Shown one piece after another: positions 50,955 to 62,861 of a stretch of DNA of 64,000 bases. The position numbers and the translations under genes are program-made. The stretch spans positions 141,976 to 205,975 of the forward strand of contig NW_006766884.1 of assembly GCF_000275845.1 (NCBI RefSeq), in the 5' to 3' direction. The notes beneath the pieces are model-generated. The model searched no databases, was not told where the DNA came from, and saw only the letters and a program-made list of their open reading frames with translations. Source of the stretch: Dichomitus squalens LYAD-421 SS1. Lineage: Eukaryota > Basidiomycota > Agaricomycetes > Polyporales > Polyporaceae. How positions within the stretch are numbered: position 1 is the stretch's first letter; each line of letters starts with the position of its first letter.

Positions 50955-53152
50955 TTAGCGTATGCGCCAGTAGACTACCGAATTGCTCCAGCCTGCTACA
51001 GCTTTCTGCTCAACCTGGACACCCTTCTTCCATACCTTTCCTTGCAAGTCCCGCACTTCGGCCGCCGTCTTGGACCGCAGCATGAAACGTTCGCCGTCGA
51101 CACTCTGAAGCGCCGTGGGGACCGCCATGCTGCCCCGCTTGCCAGTTCCGAGCTGGTAGTCGTAATTAGAGCCCCAAGCCACAACATCTCTCCCTCCACC
51201 ACCCGGGCCAGCCCTGGTCTTCGTATCAAGCGTAAGCAGGACATGTCCCGTCGGGGAGATAGAGATCTCTTCCGGAACTATTGCTTGCAGACTTCTTGTC
51301 GATTCGTTATCTGCACAATAGATAGCGTTGGGTCTCGACCAATCACAATAAGACCTCGTGTAGAAAGAGCTCACATTCGAGCAGGCCGCTAACGTTCTTA
51401 GCACGAACGGGGGCAGATTGGGCGTTGCTGTACTGGGCATTGCCTAAGCTGCCGTATTGTCCGTTCCCGCACGCAAGGACGTCGATGTACGGTAGGCTGG
51501 TACCATCCCTACGCTCGACCTCAAAAATAGTCAAATCGCCACCTAAAGCATGCATGAGCGCTACCCAATGCATAAGCCAAAGCTTATCCGACAATCACCT
51601 GCGAAGACATCGAGACATTTCGTCTTCATAGTTCCGGGCGTCGTCCTCCACAGGATGACCTCGGTAGGAACAGTAATGGCCTCTAACGTGACGTTACCAC
51701 CGAGACCGATCTGCCTGCTCTGTAAGTGAGCCAAACTCCCACTCTCCCAATCAAGTGTGCCTTACCCGTAGTCATTAGCACCCCATCCCAGCACTCTACC
51801 ATCTGGTGTCTTGGCGAAGCTGCTCCGCGAGCCAGCAGCAATGCGGTCGACCTTGACGTCCTTGAGCGCGGGGATCTCGAACAGCCTGTCCGACCACCTG
51901 ATGTTTCTATCGTCGATGCCGGCAGCAGCAGCCTCTTTGCCAACCAAGCCTTCCGTGTGCCTTGGCGCTGAGGTCGCAGGACGGATTCCAGGAGTGGCCT
52001 TAGCATAGGGATCGGCCAGGACTTTTGGGGTCAGTTCGAGAGGCACGCGCGGATGCTTGTTAGGAAGATGAATGTGCAGTAAGTCCGCGGGGGAAGGAAC
52101 GTCGCATCTCCGGAACCCAAGCTGGCCGTGCGAGTTGGCGTTAAGCGTGATAGGATGCGCAAAGGTGCGGCCTTCAGATGTGAGTGCCAGGAGGTGGTCT
52201 GAGCCAGCCGAGATCTGCACGAATCTAGGAAGCGATGGATTAGCTGCTATTACGAGAAAACAGGCGAGGATCATGCATGCATACCGTTCTCCCCTCTTGA
52301 GCTTGTCGGTCGGAGTCACCTGCGCGAAGTCTACCGTTTCCTCCTCGCCCCATAGCCAACCGGTGCCCCACCACGGCGTGCTGGCAGGAGTCTGTGCGGC
52401 GATCGGGAGAGCTTGTTCCTCTCGGCGTGATGATAGGACATAAATATGGCCAGACGCGGAGAGCGCATAAACACGAGAACGAGTAAGCTGGACTTGAGTG
52501 ATGTTCTGTTGTTCCGGATAACATAGTACATGAGAACATGCTCGTCGGAACCATCACCGCATGTCATAAATACGTACCTTTCCCTTGAGGGTGAGCTCAG
52601 GGCGAGCGCGAGATGAGCCAGCCTCATTGCCAAGAAAGCCGTCGCCCCACTGATAGAGGTCTCCCCGTGCATCGACGCATGCCGCGTGCTGTTCGTGCAG
52701 GGCTAGGTCCCTCAAAGCCACGTTGTTAAACCATTCCGAATGGCTGGGGACACGGATGGATTCGGGCAGCGCGTCGTCGAGGATGTGTGTCCTACAAATG
52801 ACGTTACGACCAATATATGCGCAAGATATGAGGAAAAGGCTCACTTGTTGGACCCCCAGACGATGGTGGAAAGTCCCTCGTCCTCAAGAGTCGAATTTGT
52901 GAGCGCATTGGGGGTAGCTCGGACTTGGGCTTCGGGAGACTCGGAGGGTGCGTCGTTGTGAATCACATTCGCCTGCGCCGTCGCGTACAAAGCGGCTCCT
53001 GCAGCTAATGCTACAGCGGTGGAAGGGAGGGCCCAATTTGCCTTGGTAGGGTGAGCTTTTGGGGCCGGTTCTGAATGTAGCCTCCTGACCCTTGCAACGC
53101 GGACAGGAGAGGACACGTTCAACGCCGCGCGACCAGCGGCACCCCGTAGCAT
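50955..53152 (-). CDS. FMP25-like mitochondrial RCC1-repeat protein
   Basis: Likely homologue of yeast Fmp25, an inner-membrane RCC1-like protein linked to complex III assembly. The N-terminus is Arg-rich without acidic residues (MLRGAAGRAALNVSSPVRVA), as in mitochondrial presequences, and is followed by a hydrophobic segment (AVALAAGAALYATA). RCC1-type blades are then visible: STIVWGSNK, DARGDLYQWGDGFLG, QISAGSDHLLALTSEGRTFA, DRIAAGSRSSFAKTPDGRV with LGWGANDYG, VLACGNGQYGSLGN and VVAWGSNYDYQLGTG. The protein ends SNSVVYWRIR. About nine exons are needed. The start at 53152 is chosen because it gives the targeting sequence. Confidence 0.83.
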
Positions 53153-53686
53153 TTTGAGTAGTATAGCTGCTACGTCGAGAGCCCCTTGATGAAAACCCGT
53201 GCCAGTATGAGAGCAGAAAACAGTCGTCGTCGGACGGAGGATGTGGTCACTGACGCGGACGAGGCAGAGCCATTGATGGCAATAATCCATAGACTGGCGC
53301 GTCGCGTCTTCGTCCGGCGTCTACCCGGTCTCGTGACATTAAGCTCGGCTTCAAGAGTTTGTCTTCCCGACGTACCACTGCTATGTACTTAGGACTCCTT
53401 CGAGTAACGCACTCACATAGAGTCGAACCCGGTCGAAAAGCGGTGAAGATTGAGAGGTCCAAGCTCATAGAGGGAACACAAAGGTCTGCGTCTGTACCGA
53501 GTAATTGACGACGTTGACTACCTGCAGGGCCGATTGGCCCAAACGCAGGTGCATACGGCACAAGCAGTACTAGGGATATCAATGCTATCACACTTGAATG
53601 GGCACAAGCTACCTTCGTCACTGGGACTTCAGCTCCTAACCCTGACTTTTCCGCCCCGGTTCAAGTTGCCCACTGCCCGAGAATAT

Positions 53687-54170
53687 CTACCGTACCGCAA
53701 CATCCCAAACAGTTACGGATCCTCGTGCAACAATGCTGACTATGATTGTATTCCATATTCTCATCCCCATATCCTTATTTGGACAATATCGACTCGGCCA
53801 TATCCCAACAGGACTCGCCGCAATCGTCCACATGGAGGACAAGACGACGGGCGGGACAGCATCGAGAACTCGCGCCCACCACCACTTCATTGGCTCGATG
53901 ATGTTTGTGTCCACGCATAAATCGACGGTGAGCGTTTCCGGAACAAATATGGCCACGAGGCGAGGAGTGAAGAGGAAGGAGCCTACCTTCGCCGTCCGCA
54001 GGGTGCTCCCTAGTGATGCCGTCCTGAACGCGTTGATAGGGTCCACCCGAACGGGGGATGGCACTGCGAAGCAGCCAATGACCGAACATTTTCGCATAGG
54101 CGTTGAAGTACGCGGAGCTGACGACGGTGAAATGGTAGTCAAACGAGTATGAAGACCAACATTCTTTCAT
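53687..54170 (-). pseudogene. Broken copy of the membrane-unit family
   Basis: Two overlapping minus-strand frames together match the second unit of the protein at 54805-56238. The first frame gives YFNAYAKMFGHWLLRSA, paralogous to YYNAYANVLAHWLLLRL. The second gives VDPINAFRTASLGSTLRTAK, IFVPETLTVD, EPMKWWWARVLDAVPPVV and ASPVGIWPSRY. The switch falls around the C-run near 54045, consistent with a small indel. No intron with good signals would reconcile the frames. An N-terminal first unit is not evident upstream. Confidence 0.7.
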
Positions 54171-54804
54171 AGTGTCTTCGCGGGACCGTCATTCGCTCTC
54201 CCTTTGGTGCGGTCACGTCCATCGCTGTACGACGTCCTATATTGATTCTCATGTATCTAAGATAGACATATCGACTCAAAGATCATCAGTCCAGAATGAA
54301 TCACTTAAGGCTTGAAGTTCGCAGAAGACTTGCCTGAAGGCAGCCAGTTTGTAGACTGGTCTCTTGAAGAGCAGAGTGATCTCTGTGTTCAGCTTGTCTG
54401 TTGTATTCAGGTGCGCAACGACGGCCCAGGTGAGAAGAGATGTAACTGATCAATAGCGATTTGTGCTTTCTAGCGCAGAAAGCGAACACAGCTACTCGGG
54501 CCTGGCTGTGTCACAAGTACCCCGCTCTGGGGGACTGAAAGACGGGTACGTCACATCAATCGGGCCCCCCGCATTGATTTCACTGCAGCGGAAGGCCTTG
54601 GACAAACGAAAAGCAAGACCCACGTCGACCATTCTTGATATCTCGTTCTGCCAGCTGCGACACTGAAAAGAAATATATCGGACATCAAGACCTGCAGTAC
54701 ATGCAATAGTAGTACGAGACGAAAACGAGTGATCAAAATACCGTCTCAAATGAAAGAGCCGCGAATGAATCATGTTCAGACGCCTATATCACAGATTAAA
54801 GACT

Positions 54805-56238
54805 TCACACCTGCACGATCAGGTCTTTCTCCTTCTGAACCTCCTCTTGATCCTGGGCCAAACTGGCAGCCTGCACGGCCTTGGCTTTGCCCGAGGCCAG
54901 GCTCCCCACAGCCTTCTCCCACACAGTTATCAACACCCAGGCGACCACAGCAACTCTCGTCGCGTTACAAGCGTCTAAGCCGGGCCCCTTTCCGCTCGGC
55001 CAATATCTGCTCAACCATACTCCAATGGGTCCTGTCGAGATCCAGAGGACGGGTTTCAAGGCAGACATGACGACCCGCGGGACGGGCTTCGTGACTCGGA
55101 TCCACCACTCCTTGATTGGCTCAAAGTTCTTCTTCGCCGTAACCTCGTCGAGATGGAATGCCGTGGGAAGGAACGCAACGACGATGTATGGAGTGGCGAC
55201 GGCGAATGCGCCCAGTTTCGCAGTCCACATGGTGTTCTCAAACGTTCCCGTCTCGAACATCTTGGCGGCGTCCAGGGGCGCTAGCCACCGCGAGGTGGTA
55301 AGGCGGAGTAGCAGCCAGTGCGCCAGCACGTTGGCGTAGGCGTTGTAGTACGCCATAAGGAATGCTAGACACGGGATTGTGGCGAGCGTGACGAGGACGA
55401 TATGGGCACGGGTGACCTTTCGCCCGCCGTCTGCAGGCTCCTCCACACCCTCGCGACCTTGCTCCATCGACTCCACCTCGACATCCTTCTCATCCGTGAG
55501 CTGGATAGCCGGCTTCCGAGACTGCCATAGCCAGACAAGAGCCTGGAACGTGGCGTGCCACGCGCACACCACGGTGGCGACCACCATAGCGTGCCGGACA
55601 TCTAGCCATGGCTCGCGGCCAACAGGACGCAGCAAAGCCCCCAGTGGGCCCACCGCAAACAGGAATGCGCTCTTGAATATACGGACGACGAATGAAGGAA
55701 TGGATGCAGTCGGGCGCGCCCACCACTGCTTGAACGGCTCGATCGTCCGTCCACGGGGAGCGGTCTCGGATTTATGGAAGACAAGGACGGTAGGGACCAT
55801 CGTCACCAATGCGCGGGGTAGGTAGACGAGATAGCCGCTTGCCTGCACTGCAGCAAAGGCGGTTATTGGGTCGATCGCCTGGAATGACCCGGAGGGGTCA
55901 AGCGAGGGCCAGCGAGACACGATGGTTCGAAGGACCCAGTGCGTGACCGTGTAGGAGACGCCGGCCATCGTCGCCATCATCCAGGAGTAGAAGCTGACGT
56001 ATACGAGGGCGAAGAAGATGGCTCTGAGAATGGTCTTGAGTACGCTCCTCTTGGGCTGAAGCGTGGCGTCCTGCTGCTCCTGTGTAGCCAATGGCTCGTC
56101 TGAGGGCTGGAGCCCAGGTACTGGAACGGATGGGTCTATACTCTAGGACAGTGAAGAGAAGGAAAGTGTCAGACTAGTAGACCATGCTTCACATCGGTGG
56201 GGAAACCGTTTCACCTCTGCGTCCTTCGATGTGTCCAT
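54805..56238 (-). CDS. Two-unit multi-pass membrane protein of unknown family
   Basis: Exon 1 is 24 bp (56238-56215, MDTSKDAE) and exon 2 runs 56142-54805, total 453 residues. The start codon is chosen because the long frame itself has no ATG near its beginning; the 72 bp intron supplies one. The protein holds two homologous halves of ~170 residues. Each has a membrane helix leading into a T/L-HW-x-L motif (VTHWVLRT and LAHWLLLRL), a P-x-D-P or PLD turn, a second helix ending in YLPRA or a similar motif, a soluble FKQWWARPT / IKEWWIRVT motif with a Pro-rich bend, then a helix with GPLGALL / GPIGVWL and a final helix. The linker and C-terminus are charged. I know no family with this layout. 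Confidence 0.8.
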
Positions 56239-56337
56239 AGTCAGTGCTGGTGAGGTGCAGGAATGTGTGGGGATCCGTCTTATGCTTTGTATAGGTCCTC
56301 GACTACGGTCTATCTGTCAAAGATGGCGCAGCCGTGT

Positions 56338-56421
56338 GAGAAGAGATAAGGCGGCTCCGAGAAGAGATAAGGCGGCTCCGAGAAGAGATAAGGCGGCTCC
56401 GAGAAGAGATAAGGCGGCTCC
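56338..56421. repeat. Perfect 4 x 21 bp minisatellite with GATA-type sites
   Basis: Four identical 21 bp units (starting GAGAAGAGATAAGG) lie 100-180 bp upstream of the two-unit membrane gene start at 56238. Each contains AGATAAG, a match to the HGATAR site of fungal GATA factors. The array is in the likely promoter of the minus-strand gene. Perfect identity implies recent expansion and probable length polymorphism. Confidence 0.85.
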
Positions 56422-57029
56422 GAGCGGCTACGGCGATTCTGGCTGATAACCCAACCCTAAGTATCCTGACTTCAAGTCAGCTGGCCTAAAAGTAAGATTG
56501 GACTCAGCCCAGACGCACTGCCACTGGCAATACCTAGCATTGCCACCGGGCTATGTAAGTCAGTAATGATTTGTCTCAGGTATATGCAGCGTGCACCTAG
56601 CTGACGTACGTGCCATGAAACTTGAGAACATATGTAGGTCACTATCGCTAGCAACGCGCACTCCGATGACTATCTGATACTGGCGAGTCGAAGAACGTCC
56701 GTCTCGTGCCTCAAGGCGGAAGAATCGCAATGACACGTGCGACTCAGTGTTCTGGCCGACAAAGATGCCCCTTGCGCACTTTCTGCTTGCTCTCACATCC
56801 GCTCCCGGCGAATTATACCGTGTGTCCGCGAGACCTGCAACATGCGATCGTCTGCTTCGTCCGCAGTCCTTACCACAGTCGCATTGCGTTGTACATGGGG
56901 ACACGTCATTCCTGTGCAATCGCAATCTCTTTACCGTGTATGGTGAATACAGGTGATTCTGTCTATGCTACATAGTCATACACCGACGCCAATATCTACG
57001 CTCCCCACAAAATCATCAGGCCGGAGGCC

Positions 57030-57746
57030 TTAAGGCTCCAGTCGCTTAGGTGAGTCATCGTGCTCGAGCCCCTTCTCCATCTGCTCAGTCTCCCGATTCT
57101 TCTGGTCCGTAACACCCGTAGTGCATCTCTTCGAGCGGCACCTCAGCATCCACCCACCGGCCTCCGACGTGGCCATGGCGAGCACGCACACTACCACACT
57201 TGCTTTGGTAGCATGCCAAGGGTCCAAACCCACCTCACCATACACATCTCTCCCATCCTGCAACAAGGCTCCAAGCGGACCTGCTGCCATGATCAGCCCA
57301 AGGTCAAAGACGCGCACGACACACGGGGGAACCGGGGCAGTGACGCGCGCCCACCACCGCCTGACCTCCGCGGTGCGTTCGTCAGATCCGGCAGGGGAGG
57401 GCTTGTGCTCGCTAGCGGATGCGAGCGGAACGAAGGGTGCGATGAGCCCGCGGGGGATGTAGATGAGCCAACCGCCGTGTCTCGTTGTGAAGGCGGTGCC
57501 CAGGAGCGACGCGGACTTGAACACCCCGGAGGGGTCGAGCCACGGAGGGCTGGTGACCCGGAGCAGGAAGTGTGCTGCCGCGTAGCCGCAGGCCACTGAG
57601 CATGCCATGCAGTTGGATAAGGTCAAGGAGAGTGCAAGTGTTTGAAGGAGGAACTTCAGCCCGAGCCTGCGCGTATCCGTAGGATTCTCCTCGGATGGCG
57701 ACACTATTTCTGAAGTGTCCGTAGCGGGCAGATCCGGGGAAGGCAT
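57030..57746 (-). CDS. Single-unit membrane protein of the same unknown family (block A)
   Basis: One uninterrupted exon of 238 residues with an ATG at 57746. N-terminal MPSPDLPATDTSEIVSPSEE is polar; helix 1 contains VACGYAAAHFLLRVTSPPW and runs into LDPSG; a second helix has WLIYIPRGLIAPFVPL; then AEVRRWWARVTAPVPPCVVR and a helix with AAGPLGALL; then LDPWHATKASVVVCVLAMAT, and a charged C-terminal tail. It matches one half of the 54805-56238 protein. The upstream region has a probable 5'-leader intron (CAG-GTAGGA to CTAG just upstream of the ATG) and a short upstream frame. Its location and partners are unknown; several membrane helices are predicted. Confidence 0.78.
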   Translation of the reverse strand: MPSPDLPATDTSEIVSPSEENPTDTRRLGLKFLLQTLALSLTLSNCMACSVACGYAAAHFLLRVTSPPWLDPSGVFKSASLLGTAFTTRHGGWLIYIPRGLIAPFVPLASASEHKPSPAGSDERTAEVRRWWARVTAPVPPCVVRVFDLGLIMAAGPLGALLQDGRDVYGEVGLDPWHATKASVVVCVLAMATSEAGGWMLRCRSKRCTTGVTDQKNRETEQMEKGLEHDDSPKRLEP

Positions 57747-58667
57747 TATCGAGGTGACCTAGATATGATGAAGACACAGTCAGATCATGTCGTCAAGGAC
57801 ATGCCTTCTGGATTTCCTACCTGATTCTCGCTAGGTGTAGAAGAGGTTGTCGAACAGATGAAGGATAGAGCAGAGATAAGAGGGGTGTCAACGGCGGCTT
57901 CGGAAAGGTCATTGTACTTGTCCTATTCGGGCTTCATAGGACGCTCCGTCATCGGTTTGTTGTTGGCGGCTTTATTGCGCCCGTCACTGGCGTTTCACCT
58001 TACCCATTAGATCCCGTGATGACACGAGCAGAGGACCGGGCTCGACCGAGAAACACCAGATTCACCGCCTTCCTTCGTTGTTAAATATCGGACTTGTGCA
58101 GGACTTGAAGGCCAATTGGCAATTTATGTGTTCAGAGACCGCCGCTGAATCCACGACAACTCTGCGTGAGGGTGAAGGGCATGTGAGCACTGCATGACGG
58201 GCAAGGCGCATGCCGTCCGCACGCCCAGAGTCAGCAACGGTTAATCCAGCCAGGCGTTATTGCACTTTGCTCTATGGGCCCGTAACAAGAAGTCGATCAG
58301 CAATCACTTCAGGCTGCAGCGATCGTCAGTGAAAGGCAGACTTGGGCAGCCTTCGCGATCGTCCGCGTGTATGAACGAAGTGACTAGAACGACAGCTTAC
58401 CATACACGCGATGCAATGTTGGACGTAGAGGCAGGCTTTGTAAAGCGGAGGAAAGACACGATTGTAAAGACAGATATATTGAGCAGTAGATCGCGAACAA
58501 GGCACGAGGGGGACCGCGAGCGCTCTAAATTGTCCTGCTGAAGAAACTGCTACATGAGTGTCAACCAATCGATCGTGCTGTAAACAAGAGGAGGTACTCA
58601 CTATGCCGCGATTGGAAGCAACCCAAGCGTCCCTTGCCTATAACGCCTGTCTATTCGTACGCTGCCT

Positions 58668-59219
58668 TCAGCCCCTCCGCCGCCCCATCCCGGGTCCCCC
58701 ACAACCGTTGATAGCCTGCCAGAAGGACGCCGTGCAGATGAGACGGACAATGATCCACACAACACCCTGTCCTACCAAAGCAGCAACGAGCATGCTAGCG
58801 GGGTCGAGCAGACTCGGGCCGTCGACGCCCCCGAGCTCGGGATCGGCCGCGGCGAGCAGCTGCATGGCGAAACATCCGACGGGAGCTGCCACGACCTTGC
58901 TGACATACCAAACGGGCATGGGAATGGCGGGAATAGCGACGGAGATCCTCAGGGTGGTGAGGATGGTCAAGCCAATCGCGGAGGCGATGTAGGTCGGAGC
59001 GTAGTGGGCGAAGGAGTACGCATCACGGGCGCAGACCACGCCGATGAGGAGGTGCGTGCTGGGTATGCAGACCAGGTCTGATGCGAGGAGGTAATGACCG
59101 CAGACCGGGATGAAGGAAATGACCACGATAGCGAGGAAGGAGTCGAAGATGAACACCGGGGTAACAAGAAGAGTGAGCCGAGCTTTTGGGTTAGGCGCGA
59201 GATCGCGACGTTCGCTCAT
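58668..59219 (-). CDS. Companion multi-pass membrane protein, distant relative of the unit family
   Basis: Intact 183-residue frame from an ATG at 59219: MSERRDLAPNPKARLTLLVT, then four or five hydrophobic segments (VFIFDSFLAIVVISFIPVCG, YIASAIGLTILTTLRIS and others). The sequence IPMPVWYVSKVVAAPVGCF followed by LLDPASMLVAALVG sits where the single-unit proteins have P-V-P...V(V)R...GP(L/I)G and LD..HA, so I think it is a divergent member. It ends GMGRRRG. It could have an extra upstream exon, but none is needed. It is duplicated with its neighbour as block B. Confidence 0.68.
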   Translation of the reverse strand: MSERRDLAPNPKARLTLLVTPVFIFDSFLAIVVISFIPVCGHYLLASDLVCIPSTHLLIGVVCARDAYSFAHYAPTYIASAIGLTILTTLRISVAIPAIPMPVWYVSKVVAAPVGCFAMQLLAAADPELGGVDGPSLLDPASMLVAALVGQGVVWIIVRLICTASFWQAINGCGGPGMGRRRG

Positions 59220-61296
59220 CCTTGACAGGACTTCTTATGGAATCGTACTATGGTAACCCCGAGAATCTTGTTCGTGAGACTGCGAGAAACTTGGCTCTGT
59301 CACTGGTTTCTGTCAGAAACGTGTTGTTACGCACCTGAGTGGTCGAAACGTTGCAGATGGGTGGGGCATTCTGATGTGCGTGCGATGGCTTAAATGTCGA
59401 GACGGCAGCGCCCCAAGATGACTGACCGTAGAGGATCACGGAAAGTCCGGCATCGCGCCGCGATGTCTGGCAGATAATTTCTTGCAACGAGACCATCCAG
59501 ATATTGAGACTTCTAGACCTGCGTGCAAAGCTGCTGGTCGCCTGACCGCAATCGGCCCTATTCACCAGGCTTGACGCGATAGGCCACCTGTGTGAACAGA
59601 TGTCGGGATGAACACGAGGAAAAATGACGGCCGATTCTTTCTCGCTCCGACCACCTCATTCCTCTCCTCCGTAGGCTGGATCAGACCAACGGCGTCTCAT
59701 CATGTCTCGGCCGCCTGCACAATATCCGGCTAGGGCCCCGCGCTGGCTGGACGGAGCGACCGCTCGTTTCTCTATCTCGAGCCAATGCGGCCGTGCGCTG
59801 CTCATCTTCGCGAAGACGCCTCCCGGCGCATCATCAGCCTGACCCCCCCCCCTGGGATGCTAGCTGAGTGTATATCCATATCACTCTGTCGCTATCCCGG
59901 CCCCAGATCGCGGAGCAAGCGGCAAGCGGTGGTAGACCATCTGTCCTTCAGCCCGGGAGGGGACGAACGGTGACGACTCAATTGACCCCGTCGTCGTCGT
60001 GTACCCTCTCCCGAACAGAGGCGACCGCAGGGGGATAAGGTGGACAGAGAACATGCCCTCATCGCTCTCAGGTACGTTGTGCCACATTGAGGACTGGGGC
60101 GCATACAAGGTCCAGGGAGGGCAGTCGCACTTCCCATCTGGAGTGAGGAGGTAGCCATCTTCGCCTTTCTAGGGGAGATCCTCCCGTCCCGTACACGTTC
60201 AATGATCGATGAGCAGCCTACGTATAGCGAGATAGCACCGAGCTTGGAGCATTTCGTCACCATCCCCACCGTACAATATTCTACCGGCCGGCCGACAGGC
60301 CAATTTGTTTGGTGGTGTTTGTGTGCTGGGCGGACGGGCGCATAAGAATATTACAAGAATTGTTCAGGGTTGATAGCCCCTCGTACGGTGTCTTGCATGC
60401 AACTGTTGGGCATACGATGCACCACACGTACACGTATTGTGGGCGTAGGGCGTATCATGTGCCGGAGGATGCAGAAGCTGTCGTCCTGCATGGGAACGGC
60501 GACATCGGCAGTCGCTGATGTCGACGTTCCCTACTGGTGCATCAGGTGCATCCGTGGGTCATGTTACTCATCGGTTGAACGCAATGGAGCACGTACAAAA
60601 GCTTCCAGTCCTTGAAGAGTTCCATCACCGAGTTCGCGTCTTGCCAATTTTCGTTATTTCTAGGAGTGTCTCGCAGTTGGGAACTCGAGCTCATGGCGCA
60701 TTTCCAGGTGACTCAGTCTAAGCCCACAGTGCTCTCGTAGAAATCAATGTCAGACATCGTCATAGGGCATACTATCACACGCGAAGAAGCTGGAGTGGCG
60801 GTGGCGTAGGAGAGAAGCTGTCAGGAAGCCAGGGCAGGTGTCGTCAGGGGACTGGCAAGCAAGTCTAACCGTGAGGATATGGTAGTGCTCATCAGAGCCG
60901 TGCTGCCAGAGGATTTCAGTTGCGGTGCTGACCGTGGACTCCGTGGCGGTTCAGCGAGAGTAGAAGTGAATATCCAAAACGGATATGAAGATGGCGCCCA
61001 AGACGCGGACATGGACCAACGAGGCCCTACTAGATCACTCTGTTGGTCGTGCTCCTACATTGAACTCCCGACTCCTTCACTACTCCGCAGCTGTCGATCC
61101 TCTCCCACATGTTACCCTCTCCTCCTGTAGGAAGCTCTCTTCAAGGACACCGGTAACGGACAATTGTCTGTTGGATGGCTGCACTGGAGCCCCCTTTTCA
61201 CATGTGATAATTCTCGGCACGAGATATCCCGGAGTGCATCTCTGAGAGGCGCAGAGAGGCACCGCAAAGGAATTTGAAGCTGAGAGCCCCAAGGAA
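59220..61296. other. Spacer between blocks A and B, left part
   Basis: About 2 kb with only short, unrelated-looking frames. I saw no recognisable gene, tRNA or terminal repeats. Confidence 0.45.
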
Positions 61297-61842
61297 GTGA
61301 AGGTTCGTTCCACAGCATGGAAGCTCCGCAGCCCCATTAAATGGCTCGCCTCCTGGCTCATGGCCTCGTCACACTGGTTCACCGTCGTCTTCGGCCACTT
61401 TGTGCTCCGACATATCCCTCCCAATCTGTTCACGACACCCTCGCGAACATCCGTGTCCATTTCACGATGTTCTCTGCCGCCGCAGGTGGTCGACGTCCCT
61501 TCTCCTAGCAGCTTGCTGCTCGTCGTTCCCCTCAAGTTCGATCGCTCTGTCCTCTTCAAGTTCTGCGCGGCGCCTGCCAACCCCTTGACCACCGAATGTA
61601 TCGATATGTGCTGCTGTTCCTCATGTATGCGCCTCGCCTCTCCGCTGGACCTATTGGATGCGCTGTCGATTGGCGTATCACTGCTCCAGACCATCTGGAA
61701 GAGAACAATGGATTCATTGCATGCTGCTACAGCTGGAGCTACGGAGGAGTTGGTGCTATCTGTACTTGGGTACGTGGAGAACCAGTTGAAGAGGTGGGCG
61801 GCGGGCGGCGAGTCTCTTGCGAAGGACGCTCTACCTATGTGA
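61297..61842 (+). CDS. Hypothetical plus-strand frame, weakly supported
   Basis: An open frame of ~180 codons whose first codon in the long reading is GTG; the first ATG lies about 20 codons in (LASWLMASSHWF). The sequence has an amphipathic start, VFGHFVLRHIPPNL, vaguely like the HWxLR segment of the membrane-unit family, a Cys-rich patch (CIDMCCCSSCM), and a helical C-terminus (LGYVENQLKRWAAGG). No splice partners were found. It could be a degraded relative or chance. Confidence 0.3.
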   Translation: MKVRSTAWKLRSPIKWLASWLMASSHWFTVVFGHFVLRHIPPNLFTTPSRTSVSISRCSLPPQVVDVPSPSSLLLVVPLKFDRSVLFKFCAAPANPLTTECIDMCCCSSCMRLASPLDLLDALSIGVSLLQTIWKRTMDSLHAATAGATEELVLSVLGYVENQLKRWAAGGESLAKDALPM

Positions 61843-62151
61843 TGTGCGGTGCGTGCAGAGACTTTGACTCATGCGATTAGACTCCGGTCAGTTCCTGTGT
61901 TGCGGTGGAGATAAATACGGTGTGGTTGGGACATACATTACAGAGGGTGTGTGGTACGCTTTCATTCGGCAACGATATCAAAGAAACATGGCACGCTGCA
62001 TGCATGCAAGGGGCGTACTCAATAACCACGAAGGGCGACCAGAGGGACTACCACATGCGCCGCAGTGCGTGCTTTGGCACGACTGATCCGGGTGCTGCTG
62101 CTGCAGCACTGGCATGAGTTGAGTAGGGCGCCCGCCCAACCTGCCGCAAAT

Positions 62152-62861
62152 CTATGCTTGTGCCAGAATCTGCTCATGACCCTTCTCTACCTCCTCAGCC
62201 TCCTGATCGTCCTCGTGCGTGACACTGTTGGTGTGTCCCTTCCAGCGGTACATCATCCAATCATCGACCCATACCGTGGCGACGTAAAGCCCACATGCGA
62301 CCACACTCGCTATGGAAGCATGCCGAAAATCCAAGCCCCCGTCGTTAGCATTTTTCTCTCCCAGCCATATTCCGGGCGGACCCGCGGTCAGGAACCGCCC
62401 AAACCTGAGGTGCAGGAGGCGTATGACCCTCGAGGAGGTCCGGGAGGTGATCTGTGCCCACCACCGCTTGATCTCCGAGACGTGCTCCTTAAATACGACG
62501 GCCGCCGATTTATAATCCCCCGCGAGCGCGAGCGGCAAGAGGTCCACAACGAGCACGCCAGGGACATCGATGAGCCAAGCGGAAACCACTGTCGCGACGA
62601 AAGTGGTCCTGAGCGAGACCGACTCGAACTGGCCCGAGGGGTCAAGCCAGGGCGGGGAGTAGACACCGAGTATCCAGTGTGCTATGGTGGTGCTGCAGGC
62701 CACGAAGGTCGCGATGCAGCTGGAACTCAAAAAAGAGAGCGTGGATGCGCATATCAGGCACTTCAGCCCGAGCCTGCGCGTATCCGTAGGTTTCTTCTCC
62801 TCGGATGGCGACACTGTTTTTCTGAAGAAGTGTCCGTAGCGGGCATATCCGGGGATGGCAT
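62152..62861 (-). pseudogene. Block B copy of the single-unit membrane gene, start disrupted
   Basis: The reading frame from ~62814 to 62152 matches the block A protein throughout: TDTRRLGLK, TIAHWILGVYSPPWLDPSG, IKRWWAQITS, AGPPGIWL and LDFRHASIASVVACG. However, the ATG equivalent to block A's start (62861, MPSPDMPATDTS) is followed by a net 5 bp gain, so it is out of frame with the rest. The open frame otherwise begins at a GTG and has no early Met. The GPLG motif has become GPPG. Unless a new leader exon is spliced in, the gene lacks a usable start. Confidence 0.65.

Larger units (their letters stand above)
57030..59219. repeat. Block A of a segmental duplication
   Basis: Contains the single-unit gene and its companion, both on the minus strand, with a 0.9 kb spacer. 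Block B at 62152-64000 repeats this order and orientation. The spacers align too, for example around GCTAGGTGTAGAAGAGGTTG at 57831-57850 and the same words near 62941-62960. Confidence 0.8.
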
